Below, in pieces: positions 1-6,043 of a DNA stretch of 9,255 nucleotides. The stretch is from JAGTRI01 sp964580405 (GTDB taxonomy: Archaea; Thermoproteota; Bathyarchaeia; Bathyarchaeales; DTEX01): the NCBI GenBank assembly GCA_964580405.1, contig CAZOKM010000071.1, positions 1 to 9,255 on the forward strand. The letters are read 5' to 3'. Both the position numbers and the translations under genes were made by a program. Each line of letters begins with the position of its first letter. The first letter of the stretch is position 1. A model generated the notes under the pieces. The model searched no databases. It saw only the letters and a program-made list of their open reading frames with translations, and was not told where the DNA came from.

Positions 1-122
1 TGATTAAAAAGACTTTTTAACTCCTTTTTTCTCTCCCTTCATCGTCCTTCTTCCTCAATAAAGTGTGTAAATAACGTATTTACGGGGGAATATTCCCTCA
101 ACAATTGGAATGATTATATAAT

Positions 123-242
123 CACGAGCTTCGCTTTCTTCCTCAATAAGGTGTGTAATTATTAATTATTTTTAATTACGGGTGATTTCTCCACCGCAAA
201 AACGGCGGGAACCTTCCACACTTATTATGCACGAAGCTCGTG
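123..242. repeat. 11-bp inverted repeat pair (CACGAGCTTCG / CGAAGCTCGTG)
   Basis: CACGAGCTTCG at 123-133 is the exact reverse complement of CGAAGCTCGTG at 232-242. The first copy sits directly after the palindrome at 111-124; the second is inside the hairpin at 229-243. The pair links two units of the array in opposite orientation and may be a trace of inversion or duplication within it. Confidence 0.6.
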
Positions 243-297
243 CTTTCCGCCACCGAAATTGAAGAGCGCTCCTCAATAGTAGTCTAATATCATATTA

Positions 298-327
298 GGC
301 GGGTTTTCCGCCCGCATAAAAGGGCGG
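298..327. repeat. Mutually exclusive G/C-rich hairpins inside the palindrome array
   Basis: GGCGG at 298-302 can pair with CCGCC at 308-312. The overlapping CCGCCC at 308-313 can instead pair with GGGCGG at 322-327. GCGGG at 299-303 can also pair with CCCGC at 311-315. The shared middle segment means only one hairpin can form at a time, as in a switch or attenuator. No gene starts immediately downstream on either strand, so a regulatory role is only a possibility. Confidence 0.45.
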
Positions 328-438
328 CTCCCTCATCACTATTAAGAATAAATACGGTATTTACGGGTGGTTCGCCCCCCTCATTTACGCCCACATTCCC
401 CATCAATAATAAGAATGATTAAATAATCACGTTTTCCC

Positions 439-681
439 TCAGTCCTCCATGTCTAGGCTCTTCTGCTTCCTCTGGCGGTAGACTAGACCCGCCCCGTGGT
501 TTCGACCGTGGCACCTGCAGGCGCACTCTTTTTCCCGAGCCATCCAGCAGGCTTCGCAGCAAACGCCGTCCCACGGGTGGACCCTTTGGCTCACGGTTTT
601 TATTAGGGGTTTGCCCTCGTTCACGATTCTTACGGCGCCCGTTCCGAACAAACTGGCTTGAACCATCATTCTACATTTCAC
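439..681 (-). CDS. Small Cys/His-rich, probably zinc-binding protein (80 aa)
   Basis: Not a family I can name with certainty. The chain has an N-terminal half with no obvious motif and then a compact metal-binding knuckle: C41, C42, C45, C53, C55, C57, H58 and H62, arranged C-x2-C-x7-C-x-C-x-C-H-x3-H-G. A basic tail (RQRKQK) follows. This density of Cys and His in 22 residues strongly suggests one structural zinc site, as in small nucleic-acid-binding proteins of archaeal mobile elements (recalled pattern, not verified). The frame opens with GTG at 679-681; ATG codons at residues 5 and 6 (667-669, 664-666) are alternatives. The TATA box at 706-713 would place the transcript start almost at the GTG, favouring a leaderless GTG start. 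A perfect palindrome (683-699) lies between TATA and start and suggests repression or autoregulation. The palindrome array begins right after the stop codon. Confidence 0.65.
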   Translation of the reverse strand: MKCRMMVQASLFGTGAVRIVNEGKPLIKTVSQRVHPWDGVCCEACWMAREKECACRCHGRNHGAGLVYRQRKQKSLDMED

Positions 682-682
682 C

Positions 683-699
683 GTTACAATAGTTGTAAC
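683..699 (-). promoter_or_regulatory. Operator-like palindrome upstream of the Cys-rich protein gene
   Basis: GTTACAA-TAG-TTGTAAC is a perfect inverted repeat with 7-bp arms and a 3-nt centre. It ends 1-2 bases before the GTG start and sits between that start and the TATA box, so a bound protein would cover the initiation region. Its geometry equals that of the array unit at 67-83. Confidence 0.55.
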
Positions 700-705
700 G
701 AGTTA

Positions 706-713
706 CTTATAAG
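706..713 (-). promoter_or_regulatory. TATA box for the Cys-rich protein gene
   Basis: CTTATAAG, read on the minus strand, is centred about 28 bp upstream of the GTG at 681. This is normal archaeal spacing for a leaderless transcript. Confidence 0.5.
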
Positions 714-730
714 CATTTCGGTGGTTGAAA

Positions 731-740
731 CTATAAATAG
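731..740 (+). promoter_or_regulatory. TATA box for the 58-aa protein gene
   Basis: CTATAAATAG on the plus strand predicts a transcript start near 762, about 27 nt before the ATG at 789. It is divergent from the TATA box at 706-713, only about 25 bp away, so the two small genes share one control region. Confidence 0.5.
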
Positions 741-788
741 TAATGCTGAATAGAAACATTTATTAAGTATGCGACTTTATTCAATACC

Positions 789-965
789 ATGCGAAGTTAC
801 ATTTTAACCGAATCAGAGCGGAAAATAATCGAAAGGTTCATGCAAAACGAAAACCGTTTAGAAGGCTTCCGCGTTCTTTTACATAGGGTCAAACGGCTAG
901 ACATCGCGGACCTCAAAGCCCAAATCGCCCTAATCGAAGCGTTCCTAGCCAAAGCCGAAGGGTAA
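789..965 (+). CDS. Small helical hypothetical protein (58 aa)
   Basis: The ATG at 789 opens a 58-codon frame ending in TAA at 963-965. The protein begins MRSYILTESERKIIERFM and ends IALIEAFLAKAEG. It appears all-helical with heptad-like spacing of Leu/Ile (helix 1 about residues 6-19, helix 2 about 22-36, helix 3 about 39-56) and is rich in Arg, Lys and Glu. There is no Cys, signal peptide or membrane segment. The opening (LTE-x-ER-x-II-x-x-F) resembles small hypothetical proteins I associate with Bathyarchaeia and archaeal mobile elements; this is recall, not a search result. Amphipathic pattern, base composition, a plausible TATA box at 731-740 and an intact frame support a real gene. A role as a small DNA-binding or dimerising protein is possible but unproven. 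The longer frame on the opposite strand here (797-1036) has no such features. Confidence 0.6.
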   Translation: MRSYILTESERKIIERFMQNENRLEGFRVLLHRVKRLDIADLKAQIALIEAFLAKAEG

Positions 966-979
966 TACCGCACAGTATT
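964..979 (+). terminator. Weak hairpin at the end of the 58-aa gene
   Basis: AATAC-CGCACA-GTATT forms a 5-bp stem overlapping the stop codon, followed by GTTTCTT. It could act as a weak 3' end signal. The adjacent TTCTTATAG at 982-990 could also serve as a TATA box for the large downstream gene. Confidence 0.3.
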
Positions 980-1119
980 GTTTCTTATAGTTAGCCCTAT
1001 CGTCGCACGACTCCGCGTTTCGGGGACTGTCGGCATGACGTTGTTCCGACACCTTCATAACGCCAGAAGGCAAAGTATTTGGTAACGAAGATTTCAGCGT
1101 ACACGGGGGTTGTTGTCGT
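966..1119 (+). other. Leader region of the repeat protein with a displaced N-terminus
   Basis: No complete gene is convincing here. The frame of the large downstream protein is open back to 1039 but holds no ATG, GTG or TTG before 1120. In another frame, a TTG at 1079 with GAAGG eight bases upstream encodes MVTKISAYTGVVVV, a lysine followed by a hydrophobic run. Adding one T to the TTT at 1119-1121 would fuse this to the large protein in frame, giving VVVVLGGSGEWRTF. This may be the true N-terminus with a signal or anchor. Confidence 0.4.
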
Positions 1120-3792
1120 TTGGGCGGAAGTGGCGAGTGGAGGACTTTTCAGGGCGACCACGGCAGGACCGGACGCGCCGAGCTACCGGGCAGAATCAAA
1201 AACCCAAAGGCCGTTTGGGACATTGACACGTCCGCGAGCGAGGCGTATTTCCTCGTCAAAGCTGACGAAAAAGCTAAGAAAAGCTGCACTTTCGAGCTTG
1301 ATGGCTTGCCGCAATGGGACGGCGAGATGGAGGACCACTGGGGCCTGCGCCCTGCCAAACTGGACGTGAGCGGAAACGGAGCACTATGCGACGTCTCGGG
1401 GACGCTTTTCCTCGATGTTTGGGGCAAGTTCCTTCCTGAGGTCCCGGGCTTCCAGAAGGTGCGGTTCACGAACACTTGGGCGAACGCTGGCGAAGCGAAC
1501 CTGCAGCTGCTTTCTTTCGAAAATGGCGTTGACAAGCCAAGGGCGGTTTGGGAAACCAAGTTTGAGCCTTTAGCGGAGGCTCCGATGCTGGTCGTCGTCG
1601 ACGTGGACGGGGACGGACGATTGGAGATTGCTGTGTCCCACTGGCACGGGGTGACCGTTTACGACCTGAACACGGGCGCGGCGAAGTACCAGAAACTGTA
1701 CCGAGATAACGACCACGGGCGGCAGTACGGTCACTTCAGTTCGATAAACCTCCCAGACGGTGGGGTGGCTCTCCTCGTGGTCGGCGACTTCTCGCCCCAC
1801 ATCGGCGTGCTGATGGTCAGGGATGGGAATCTTGAGCTGCTCTGGTACAAGACGTTCGAGGACGACCGCAACCAGGGCATCGACCGCCGTGCGACAATTA
1901 ACCGCGTGGGTCCCGAGCCCGCTGATGATTATGACGGGGACGGTCGAGTCGAAGTCATGATGAACTTCTTCAACGGCGAAGGCGACGGGCGCTGGCACCT
2001 AATAGGTTATGATGCTCTGAACGGCGACGTGAAATACGACGTGAAGGACTTCTTCTTGGACGGCGCAGTCGACGTCGACGGCGATGGCAGGAAAGAGTGG
2101 ATTGGACGTAAATATAATGACCGCGCCCTCAACACCTACGCGCCCCTCCTCGTTCTCAAACCAACAGGTGAAGGCAAGGTAAAGAAAATCTGGGGTCTGC
2201 CAAGGGGTCGCTGGTCGCTGCGCCCGATTCTACCGAGGTTGACGGTGCGAACCTTCCAACCCATAGGCGCAAGGGTCCTCGAACCAGTAACAAGCCAAAA
2301 TGGGCGGAAAAAGGGGGTCACGCTCTTCTACAGCGAACCAAAGGCTGGGTTGAACGGAGAGAGGCTGTCAGCCACAAGATTCCGTTTGGGGAAACCAACC
2401 GTTCTGTGGACTGTTAACGGTCCTTCGTATGGTAGGCTTGACGCTCTGTCGGTTCGCGACGAAGGCACTCTGGTACAGCTTGAGCAACCGCCTAGCCAAA
2501 CCGCGAAGATGCACGCCACGAAAGCTAGGCTTGATGTATTAGGCCAGAGAAAGTCGGTCTATTTTGCGCCGAATCCAGTCGTCATCAAAGAAGGCGGAAA
2601 AGCCCACACAATCATAGCCACCTCAGCAAGACAGATACGCTGTTACCAGTCCCAAGACAGGGAGGAGCCAAAGCTGCTGTGGACTTATCTAGGAAGGCCG
2701 ATGGCGACCGACCGTTCCTCCCCAAACTCATGGCACGGAGTAGAGGCAGGCGACGTAGACGGCGACGGTGCCACAGAAGTCCTGTACGTTGCAGAAAACC
2801 CCAAGGGCGGAGCCCGCCTCATTGCAAGAGACTTGAACGGCGTAATCCGTTGGCAGCACAATTTCCCTGGGTTCAACGGCTACGTCGCTGATTGGGGCGA
2901 CGGCATGACGACCTTCTGGGCTCTCGGCCACTTCCTCCGAAAAGACCGTCTCGACGTTTTCGTCAGCAACCGCCGTTCGACGATGCACAGCGACGAATCC
3001 GCATTAATCGACATTCAGAAGAACAAGACGGTGTGGAGCAAGGACACGCTTGAGGTGCGCGAACCGTGGACGGACGCTTCAAGGCATACGCGCGGTTACG
3101 GCGGCTCGCTTCCCGCGGTGGCGGACTTCAGCGGCGACAGCTTGGACGACGTTGCGTTGACCTATCCCTGCGAGCTTTCGGTCGTTGAGGGCAGCAGTGG
3201 CAGCCAGCTCTTCGTCGAGAACCTGGGTCCCGTGGCAGGCACGAAGCCGTCCAAGACGACGGACTGGGGGGGCGTCTGGCTGATAGGCGGGAGGCTCATG
3301 ATCGCGGACCTGGACGGCGACGGAGCCAATGAGTCCCTGGTGACGCACGCCGAGATGGTGCTGGCCTACAAGCATGGTGGAGGGCGTTGCCATGTGATGT
3401 GGCGAACCGAAACCGGAGACGGCGTAACTTGCCTACCCGCATTAGCGGACACGAACGGCGATGGCGTTCTCAAGCTTGGACTGGCAGGATGCCGCGATGG
3501 CTTCCGGTGCGTTGACCCAAGGACGGGCAAGGTCCTCTGGACGGTTGCGGGGGGCGCCTCCTCCAACTGCGTAGCGTGCGACGTCGACGGCGACGGGCTA
3601 GAGGAGTTTTTATACGCAGACGGCAAAATGCTGAAAGCAGTCGGCAACGGGAAGATCGTGTGGGAAATTTCTCTTCCAGCAGGCGTCACTCAGCTGGCTG
3701 TTGCGGACGTGGACGGCGACAGTGCCTCGGAGGGTCTTGCTGGCGCCGACGACGGGAAAATGTACTGCATAGACAGCGACTCGGAGAAATAG
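1120..3792 (+). CDS. Large FG-GAP/VCBS (PQQ-like) calcium-loop repeat protein (890 aa)
   Basis: The protein alternates Trp-containing strands (AVW 142, LLW 240, VLW 428, LLW 519, IRW 576, TVW 637, VMW 759, VLW 805, IVW 846) with acidic loops of DxDGDGxxE type at about 161, 270, 318, 545, 669 (DFSGDSLDD), 730, 777, 821 and 863. The loops are the calcium-binding signature of FG-GAP/VCBS repeats, and the Trp strands resemble PQQ-like propeller blades, so it should fold as one or two beta-propellers. The start (EWRTFQGDHGRTG, 6-18) matches the usual opening of such blades. Proteins of this kind are normally cell-surface or secreted and bind ligands or polysaccharide; no catalytic motif is visible. 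The only in-frame start is a TTG and no signal peptide follows, which is odd for the family; see 966-1119. It converges on the MEDS regulator gene. Confidence 0.85.
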   Translation: MGGSGEWRTFQGDHGRTGRAELPGRIKNPKAVWDIDTSASEAYFLVKADEKAKKSCTFELDGLPQWDGEMEDHWGLRPAKLDVSGNGALCDVSGTLFLDVWGKFLPEVPGFQKVRFTNTWANAGEANLQLLSFENGVDKPRAVWETKFEPLAEAPMLVVVDVDGDGRLEIAVSHWHGVTVYDLNTGAAKYQKLYRDNDHGRQYGHFSSINLPDGGVALLVVGDFSPHIGVLMVRDGNLELLWYKTFEDDRNQGIDRRATINRVGPEPADDYDGDGRVEVMMNFFNGEGDGRWHLIGYDALNGDVKYDVKDFFLDGAVDVDGDGRKEWIGRKYNDRALNTYAPLLVLKPTGEGKVKKIWGLPRGRWSLRPILPRLTVRTFQPIGARVLEPVTSQNGRKKGVTLFYSEPKAGLNGERLSATRFRLGKPTVLWTVNGPSYGRLDALSVRDEGTLVQLEQPPSQTAKMHATKARLDVLGQRKSVYFAPNPVVIKEGGKAHTIIATSARQIRCYQSQDREEPKLLWTYLGRPMATDRSSPNSWHGVEAGDVDGDGATEVLYVAENPKGGARLIARDLNGVIRWQHNFPGFNGYVADWGDGMTTFWALGHFLRKDRLDVFVSNRRSTMHSDESALIDIQKNKTVWSKDTLEVREPWTDASRHTRGYGGSLPAVADFSGDSLDDVALTYPCELSVVEGSSGSQLFVENLGPVAGTKPSKTTDWGGVWLIGGRLMIADLDGDGANESLVTHAEMVLAYKHGGGRCHVMWRTETGDGVTCLPALADTNGDGVLKLGLAGCRDGFRCVDPRTGKVLWTVAGGASSNCVACDVDGDGLEEFLYADGKMLKAVGNGKIVWEISLPAGVTQLAVADVDGDSASEGLAGADDGKMYCIDSDSEK

Positions 3793-3867
3793 ACTCCTGT
3801 ATTAAGGTCAGTTTCATTTGAGGATCACGTGGTTTGGCTAAGAAAACGTTGGCTCCGTGGAATGGGC

Positions 3868-4080
3868 TCAAAAGTCTAGGCTTGCCACATCGGATGTGGG
3901 ATTATTCATGCCCCCAATCACGCCCCTGGAGATCATGTGGCTGTGGCAGCTATAGACCCGTTTAAACTGTTTTTTGTCCAACCTTTTCCAGTTATAAAGG
4001 CATATTGCACACATGTCAAAGGTAAATCGCCTGCCTAACGATTCTTCGTATTTTAATAGCTCTTCGGTCTTTGAAGAGTC
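3868..4080 (-). pseudogene. Out-of-frame C-terminal 70 codons of the MEDS-domain regulator
   Basis: Reading the minus strand from 4080 gives an open frame of 70 codons ending in TGA at 3868-3870. It starts DSSKTEELLKYEESLG, continues through CAICLYNWKRLD and VYSCHSHMISRGVIGG and ends SLDF. It has no start codon of its own. It joins the upstream protein exactly at MDPF if the TTTTT at 4081-4085 had one more T, giving MDPFFDSSKTEELL and a 285-residue product. The E-x-x-LG, then CAICLY, then H-x-MIS order is what the end of a MEDS domain looks like. This explains the whole stretch between the two convergent genes except for 75 bp. Confidence 0.8.
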
Positions 4081-4724
4081 AAAAAGGGGTCCATATTAGC
4101 AGCTACACGCAGTCCTTTGAATCCAGCCTTTTTCCTTTTTTTGACAAGGTCCAGCCAATTGTTCGTGATGATTTTGCTGCTGGCTTTTCCCTTCTTCAGA
4201 TACCAATCGTCAGCCGAAATGATGGTGAACGCCTCCTCAGGCATTGAACTAAAGTCTAGACCATACCTCTGTGTCTCTTTGGTCTCCGAAGTCAGTCTGG
4301 CTTCTGGAACAAAGTAAATTGCTGCTTCGCCCTTTTGAAGCCCCATTCTAAAGAAGGGGGACAGAATCTGGTGTTTGAAATCCTCCGTTTCGTAAAAAGC
4401 AACAGCATGGTCCTTGATGTTGAGGTCTTGGACAAATTTTGACGGTTTTTGATCCGACGAAATTATGTAACTCAAATCCCGAATACACGTTGCCAATAAC
4501 CTTCCTCTTTCTGTTAAACGATATTTCTCTGTGGAAGGTTCGGTTTCGATGAACTCCTTCAGCGTTCTCAGATGATGACCCAATGTGCCATGATTTTTCC
4601 CGTCAACAATTTTCAAAAGTGCTGTAAAAGATAGATCTTCATTCTGCAGTGACTCTATGATTCTTCGTCTGATGTGGTGCGCCATAGCAGTCTGGATTTC
4701 GTCGTCCCACGAGGCAGCTGGCAA
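4053..4724 (-). CDS. Winged-helix transcriptional regulator with MEDS sensory domain, frameshifted
   Basis: Residues 5-85 form an ArsR/MarR-like winged helix (MAHHIRRRIIESL, then LGHHLRTLKEFIE as recognition helix and YRLTERGRLLA as wing). From about 104 the chain reads as a MEDS domain (DHAVAFYETEDF, then GLQKGEAAIYFVPE, then ADDWYLKKG and GFKGLRVAANMDPF). MEDS domains were named for methanogen/methylotroph DcmR-type sensors and are thought to sense small molecules or redox. The likely role is one-component regulation; target unknown. After MDPF the frame leaves the family and stops nine residues later, at residue 223, while the true continuation lies in another frame (3868-4080). So the gene is a recent pseudogene, a sequence error, or uses slippage at CCCCTTTTTG. 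The start is TTG at 4722-4724; an in-frame stop lies three codons upstream. The alternative ATG at residue 14 would cut into the first helix. Confidence 0.85.
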   Translation of the reverse strand: MPAASWDDEIQTAMAHHIRRRIIESLQNEDLSFTALLKIVDGKNHGTLGHHLRTLKEFIETEPSTEKYRLTERGRLLATCIRDLSYIISSDQKPSKFVQDLNIKDHAVAFYETEDFKHQILSPFFRMGLQKGEAAIYFVPEARLTSETKETQRYGLDFSSMPEEAFTIISADDWYLKKGKASSKIITNNWLDLVKKRKKAGFKGLRVAANMDPFLTLQRPKSY

Positions 4725-4753
4725 AGTGGCTCAAAATGAATGGGAGAGATAAT

Positions 4754-4765
4754 TTATTTATATGC
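4754..4765 (-). promoter_or_regulatory. TATA box of the MEDS regulator gene
   Basis: GCATATAAATAA on the minus strand, preceded by an A-rich BRE-like stretch (CAAAA), predicts a transcript start near 4733, about 9 nt before the TTG at 4724. This supports the TTG start over the later ATG. Confidence 0.6.
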
Positions 4766-4790
4766 TTTTGGTGAACAGCGTTCAACTATT

Positions 4791-4832
4791 ATAAAAAAGA
4801 CAAGTAAGAAAAGGATAACGTCTATAAAAAAA
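4791..4832 (-). terminator. Poly-T terminator after the PHP-domain gene
   Basis: On the minus strand, runs of seven T (4826-4832) and six T (4793-4798) with a smaller T run between lie 60-100 nt after the stop codon at 4893. This is typical of archaeal intrinsic termination. Nothing else is evident in 4766-4892. Confidence 0.55.
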
Positions 4833-4892
4833 GGCAACCCAAGGTACGATTACTGAAGTTAAAAATACGAAAATGGTATGTTCTTCAAATTC

Positions 4893-5909
4893 TTAAAGGA
4901 ACAAAGGATTCGTCCACGCCGTCTTGCCGCGTTCGTTGGTGGCTTCCACGCGCACGTATCCGCGGAAGTGGCTGACTTCGAGCTTCACGTGCTCTATGCC
5001 TTTCGGGCTGAGGGCGACTTCGGCTTTCCACGACCTCCCATCAATACTTACTAAACTAGTTTCATCTTCAACGCTCGATTCGACGTTGCTGTACATGCGC
5101 TCCATCCCCTTCCTGTGGACAGGCTCCCTCCAAGCCTTCATCAGCTCCCTGAGGTTGTCCGCGTCGAAGCAGAGCCCCCTGCCGTCGTGCGAGACGATGT
5201 TGACCCTGAAGACCGGGGAAGACAGCAACTGGACTGCACTACTCGAAATTTTTACAGCCTTTATTTCAGGCCCCGTGGAAGAGTAGAACTGACCGTTCTT
5301 CAGCGATTCCAGCATTTCCGCGGGTTCGCCAGCCTTCAACACTACCCATCCTCCATCGGCGTCGATGGGTGGAACCGTGTACCTGTGCGTGTCGTCCACG
5401 GCGAATCCCCAGCATCTGACACCTGACGAAAGGAGCGAGTCCCACTGGGCCACAGAGTAGCCCTTTGCCACCTCGACGTCGCACCCCGTGTTGTACAGCT
5501 CAATCCCCGCGTATCCCTTCAAACACGCAAGGTCCTCGTGCACCAAGCTGGACCACGACGGGTGGGCGATGAACGCCAAGCCTCCTGCGCTGTTGAATGC
5601 GTCAATGGTTTCCTGCGGTCCGCCGAGGTTCCTGAGCTCCGAGAGGTCGACGCCTAATCCAACTATATGGTACGGCTCCTTAAGCAGGCTCTCTCCCTTC
5701 GACAACTCTATGCCCGTGAGGAACGTACCCTCTCGGCTCTTGATGTGGCTCTTCGTCACGTTGCTGTGGTCCGTCACCGCCAGCAATCCATATCCTCTTG
5801 AACGGTAAAAGTCGGCGACCTCCTCCGGCGAGAGGAACCCGTCCGAAGACGTCGTGTGGCAGTGAAGCATCCCCTTGACCCACGACTCATCAACTTCCAA
5901 CGCGTACAT
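4893..5909 (-). CDS. PHP-domain metallohydrolase, CehA/McbA-like (338 aa)
   Basis: A polymerase-and-histidinol-phosphatase fold protein with the metal ligands in the expected order: H16-x-H18 and D23 (LHCHTTSSDG), D47-H48 (AVTDHSN), E68 (GIELSKGE), H81, H116 (FIAHPSW), E137 (GIELYN) and D172-D173 with H175 (GFAVDDTHRY). STGPEI then closes the catalytic domain at about residue 215. Such enzymes hydrolyse phosphoester or related bonds with two or three metal ions; the substrate is not evident. Residues about 217-338 form a beta-rich C-terminal domain ending in TAWTNPLFL, as commonly seen in CehA/McbA-type proteins. No signal peptide, so cytoplasmic. The ATG at 5909 has AGGTG five bases upstream as a ribosome site. 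A weak TATA-like TTTAAT lies near 5943-5951. The gene follows the thermosome on the same strand, but a strong poly-T tract separates them, so it is probably transcribed alone. Confidence 0.9.
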   Translation of the reverse strand: MYALEVDESWVKGMLHCHTTSSDGFLSPEEVADFYRSRGYGLLAVTDHSNVTKSHIKSREGTFLTGIELSKGESLLKEPYHIVGLGVDLSELRNLGGPQETIDAFNSAGGLAFIAHPSWSSLVHEDLACLKGYAGIELYNTGCDVEVAKGYSVAQWDSLLSSGVRCWGFAVDDTHRYTVPPIDADGGWVVLKAGEPAEMLESLKNGQFYSSTGPEIKAVKISSSAVQLLSSPVFRVNIVSHDGRGLCFDADNLRELMKAWREPVHRKGMERMYSNVESSVEDETSLVSIDGRSWKAEVALSPKGIEHVKLEVSHFRGYVRVEATNERGKTAWTNPLFL

Positions 5910-5989
5910 GCTGACACCTTACAATCGCAAACGTAGCTCGCGCATTAAAGCCTTTAACGGAGCACCTAATACAATTGGCTGCGGCAAAC

Positions 5990-6030
5990 GCAAAAAGAAA
6001 TTACGAAAAAAAACTAAAAAAGGAAAAAGG
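5990..6030 (-). terminator. Poly-T terminator after the thermosome gene
   Basis: Within about 40 nt after the stop codon the minus strand carries successive T runs (TTTTT, TTTTTT, TTTTTTTT, TTTTT). This is a strong factor-independent archaeal terminator and separates the chaperonin gene from the PHP gene. Confidence 0.75.
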
Positions 6031-6043
6031 GGGTTATGTTGGT

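Larger units (their letters stand above)
4..429. repeat. Array of sequence-variable, geometry-conserved AT-rich palindromes
   Basis: No gene is visible in 1-438. Instead there is a series of short perfect inverted repeats: 4-20 (8-bp arms, 1-nt centre), 67-83 (GTAAATA/TATTTAC, loop ACG), 111-124 (TGATTATATAATCA, no loop), 155-179 (GTAATTA/TAATTAC, 11-nt loop), 284-298 (CTAATAT/ATATTAG), 349-363 (TAAATAC/GTATTTA) and 416-429 (TGATTA/TAATCA). A GC-richer one lies at 229-243 (GCACGA/TCGTGC). Arms are mostly 7 bp; sequences differ but pairing is kept. Most AT-rich units are preceded, 12-17 nt upstream, by CTCAATAA or a variant (54, 97, 142, 272, 332, 401). Some are followed by ACGGG and a second G/C-rich hairpin (86-97 GGGAATATTCCC; 298-327; 365-380 with a TTCG loop). 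Function is unknown; binding sites, folded transcript elements or recombination sites are all possible. Confidence 0.7.

Noticed and set aside
54..429. Integron attC sites
   Set aside because: Folded hairpins with variable arms recall attC, but the conserved RYYYAAC/GTTRRRY core pairs are not found and no integrase is in the window.
1..438. CRISPR array
   Set aside because: Units share layout but not sequence, the spacing is uneven, and no identical repeats separated by unique spacers are present.
797..1036. 79-aa minus-strand frame
   Set aside because: It is the antisense shadow of the 58-aa plus-strand gene and has no motif or promoter.
978..1085. 35-codon frame starting at TTG 978
   Set aside because: It has a hydrophobic start but no ribosome site, a poor start codon and it overlaps the probable leader of the large gene.
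1570..1998. 142-aa minus-strand frame inside the repeat protein
   Set aside because: The His/Val-rich composition is the mirror of Asp/Gly-rich calcium loops; no independent signal.
3880..3960. Short plus-strand frames or a tRNA-like fold
   Set aside because: This stretch is explained as the out-of-frame tail of the MEDS regulator on the minus strand; no tRNA arms are formed.
4076..4092. Programmed -1 frameshift site
   Set aside because: CCC-TTT-TTG is not an X-XXY-YYZ heptamer since C precedes TTT, and no strong downstream hairpin is apparent; mutation, transcript slippage or a sequence error is more likely.
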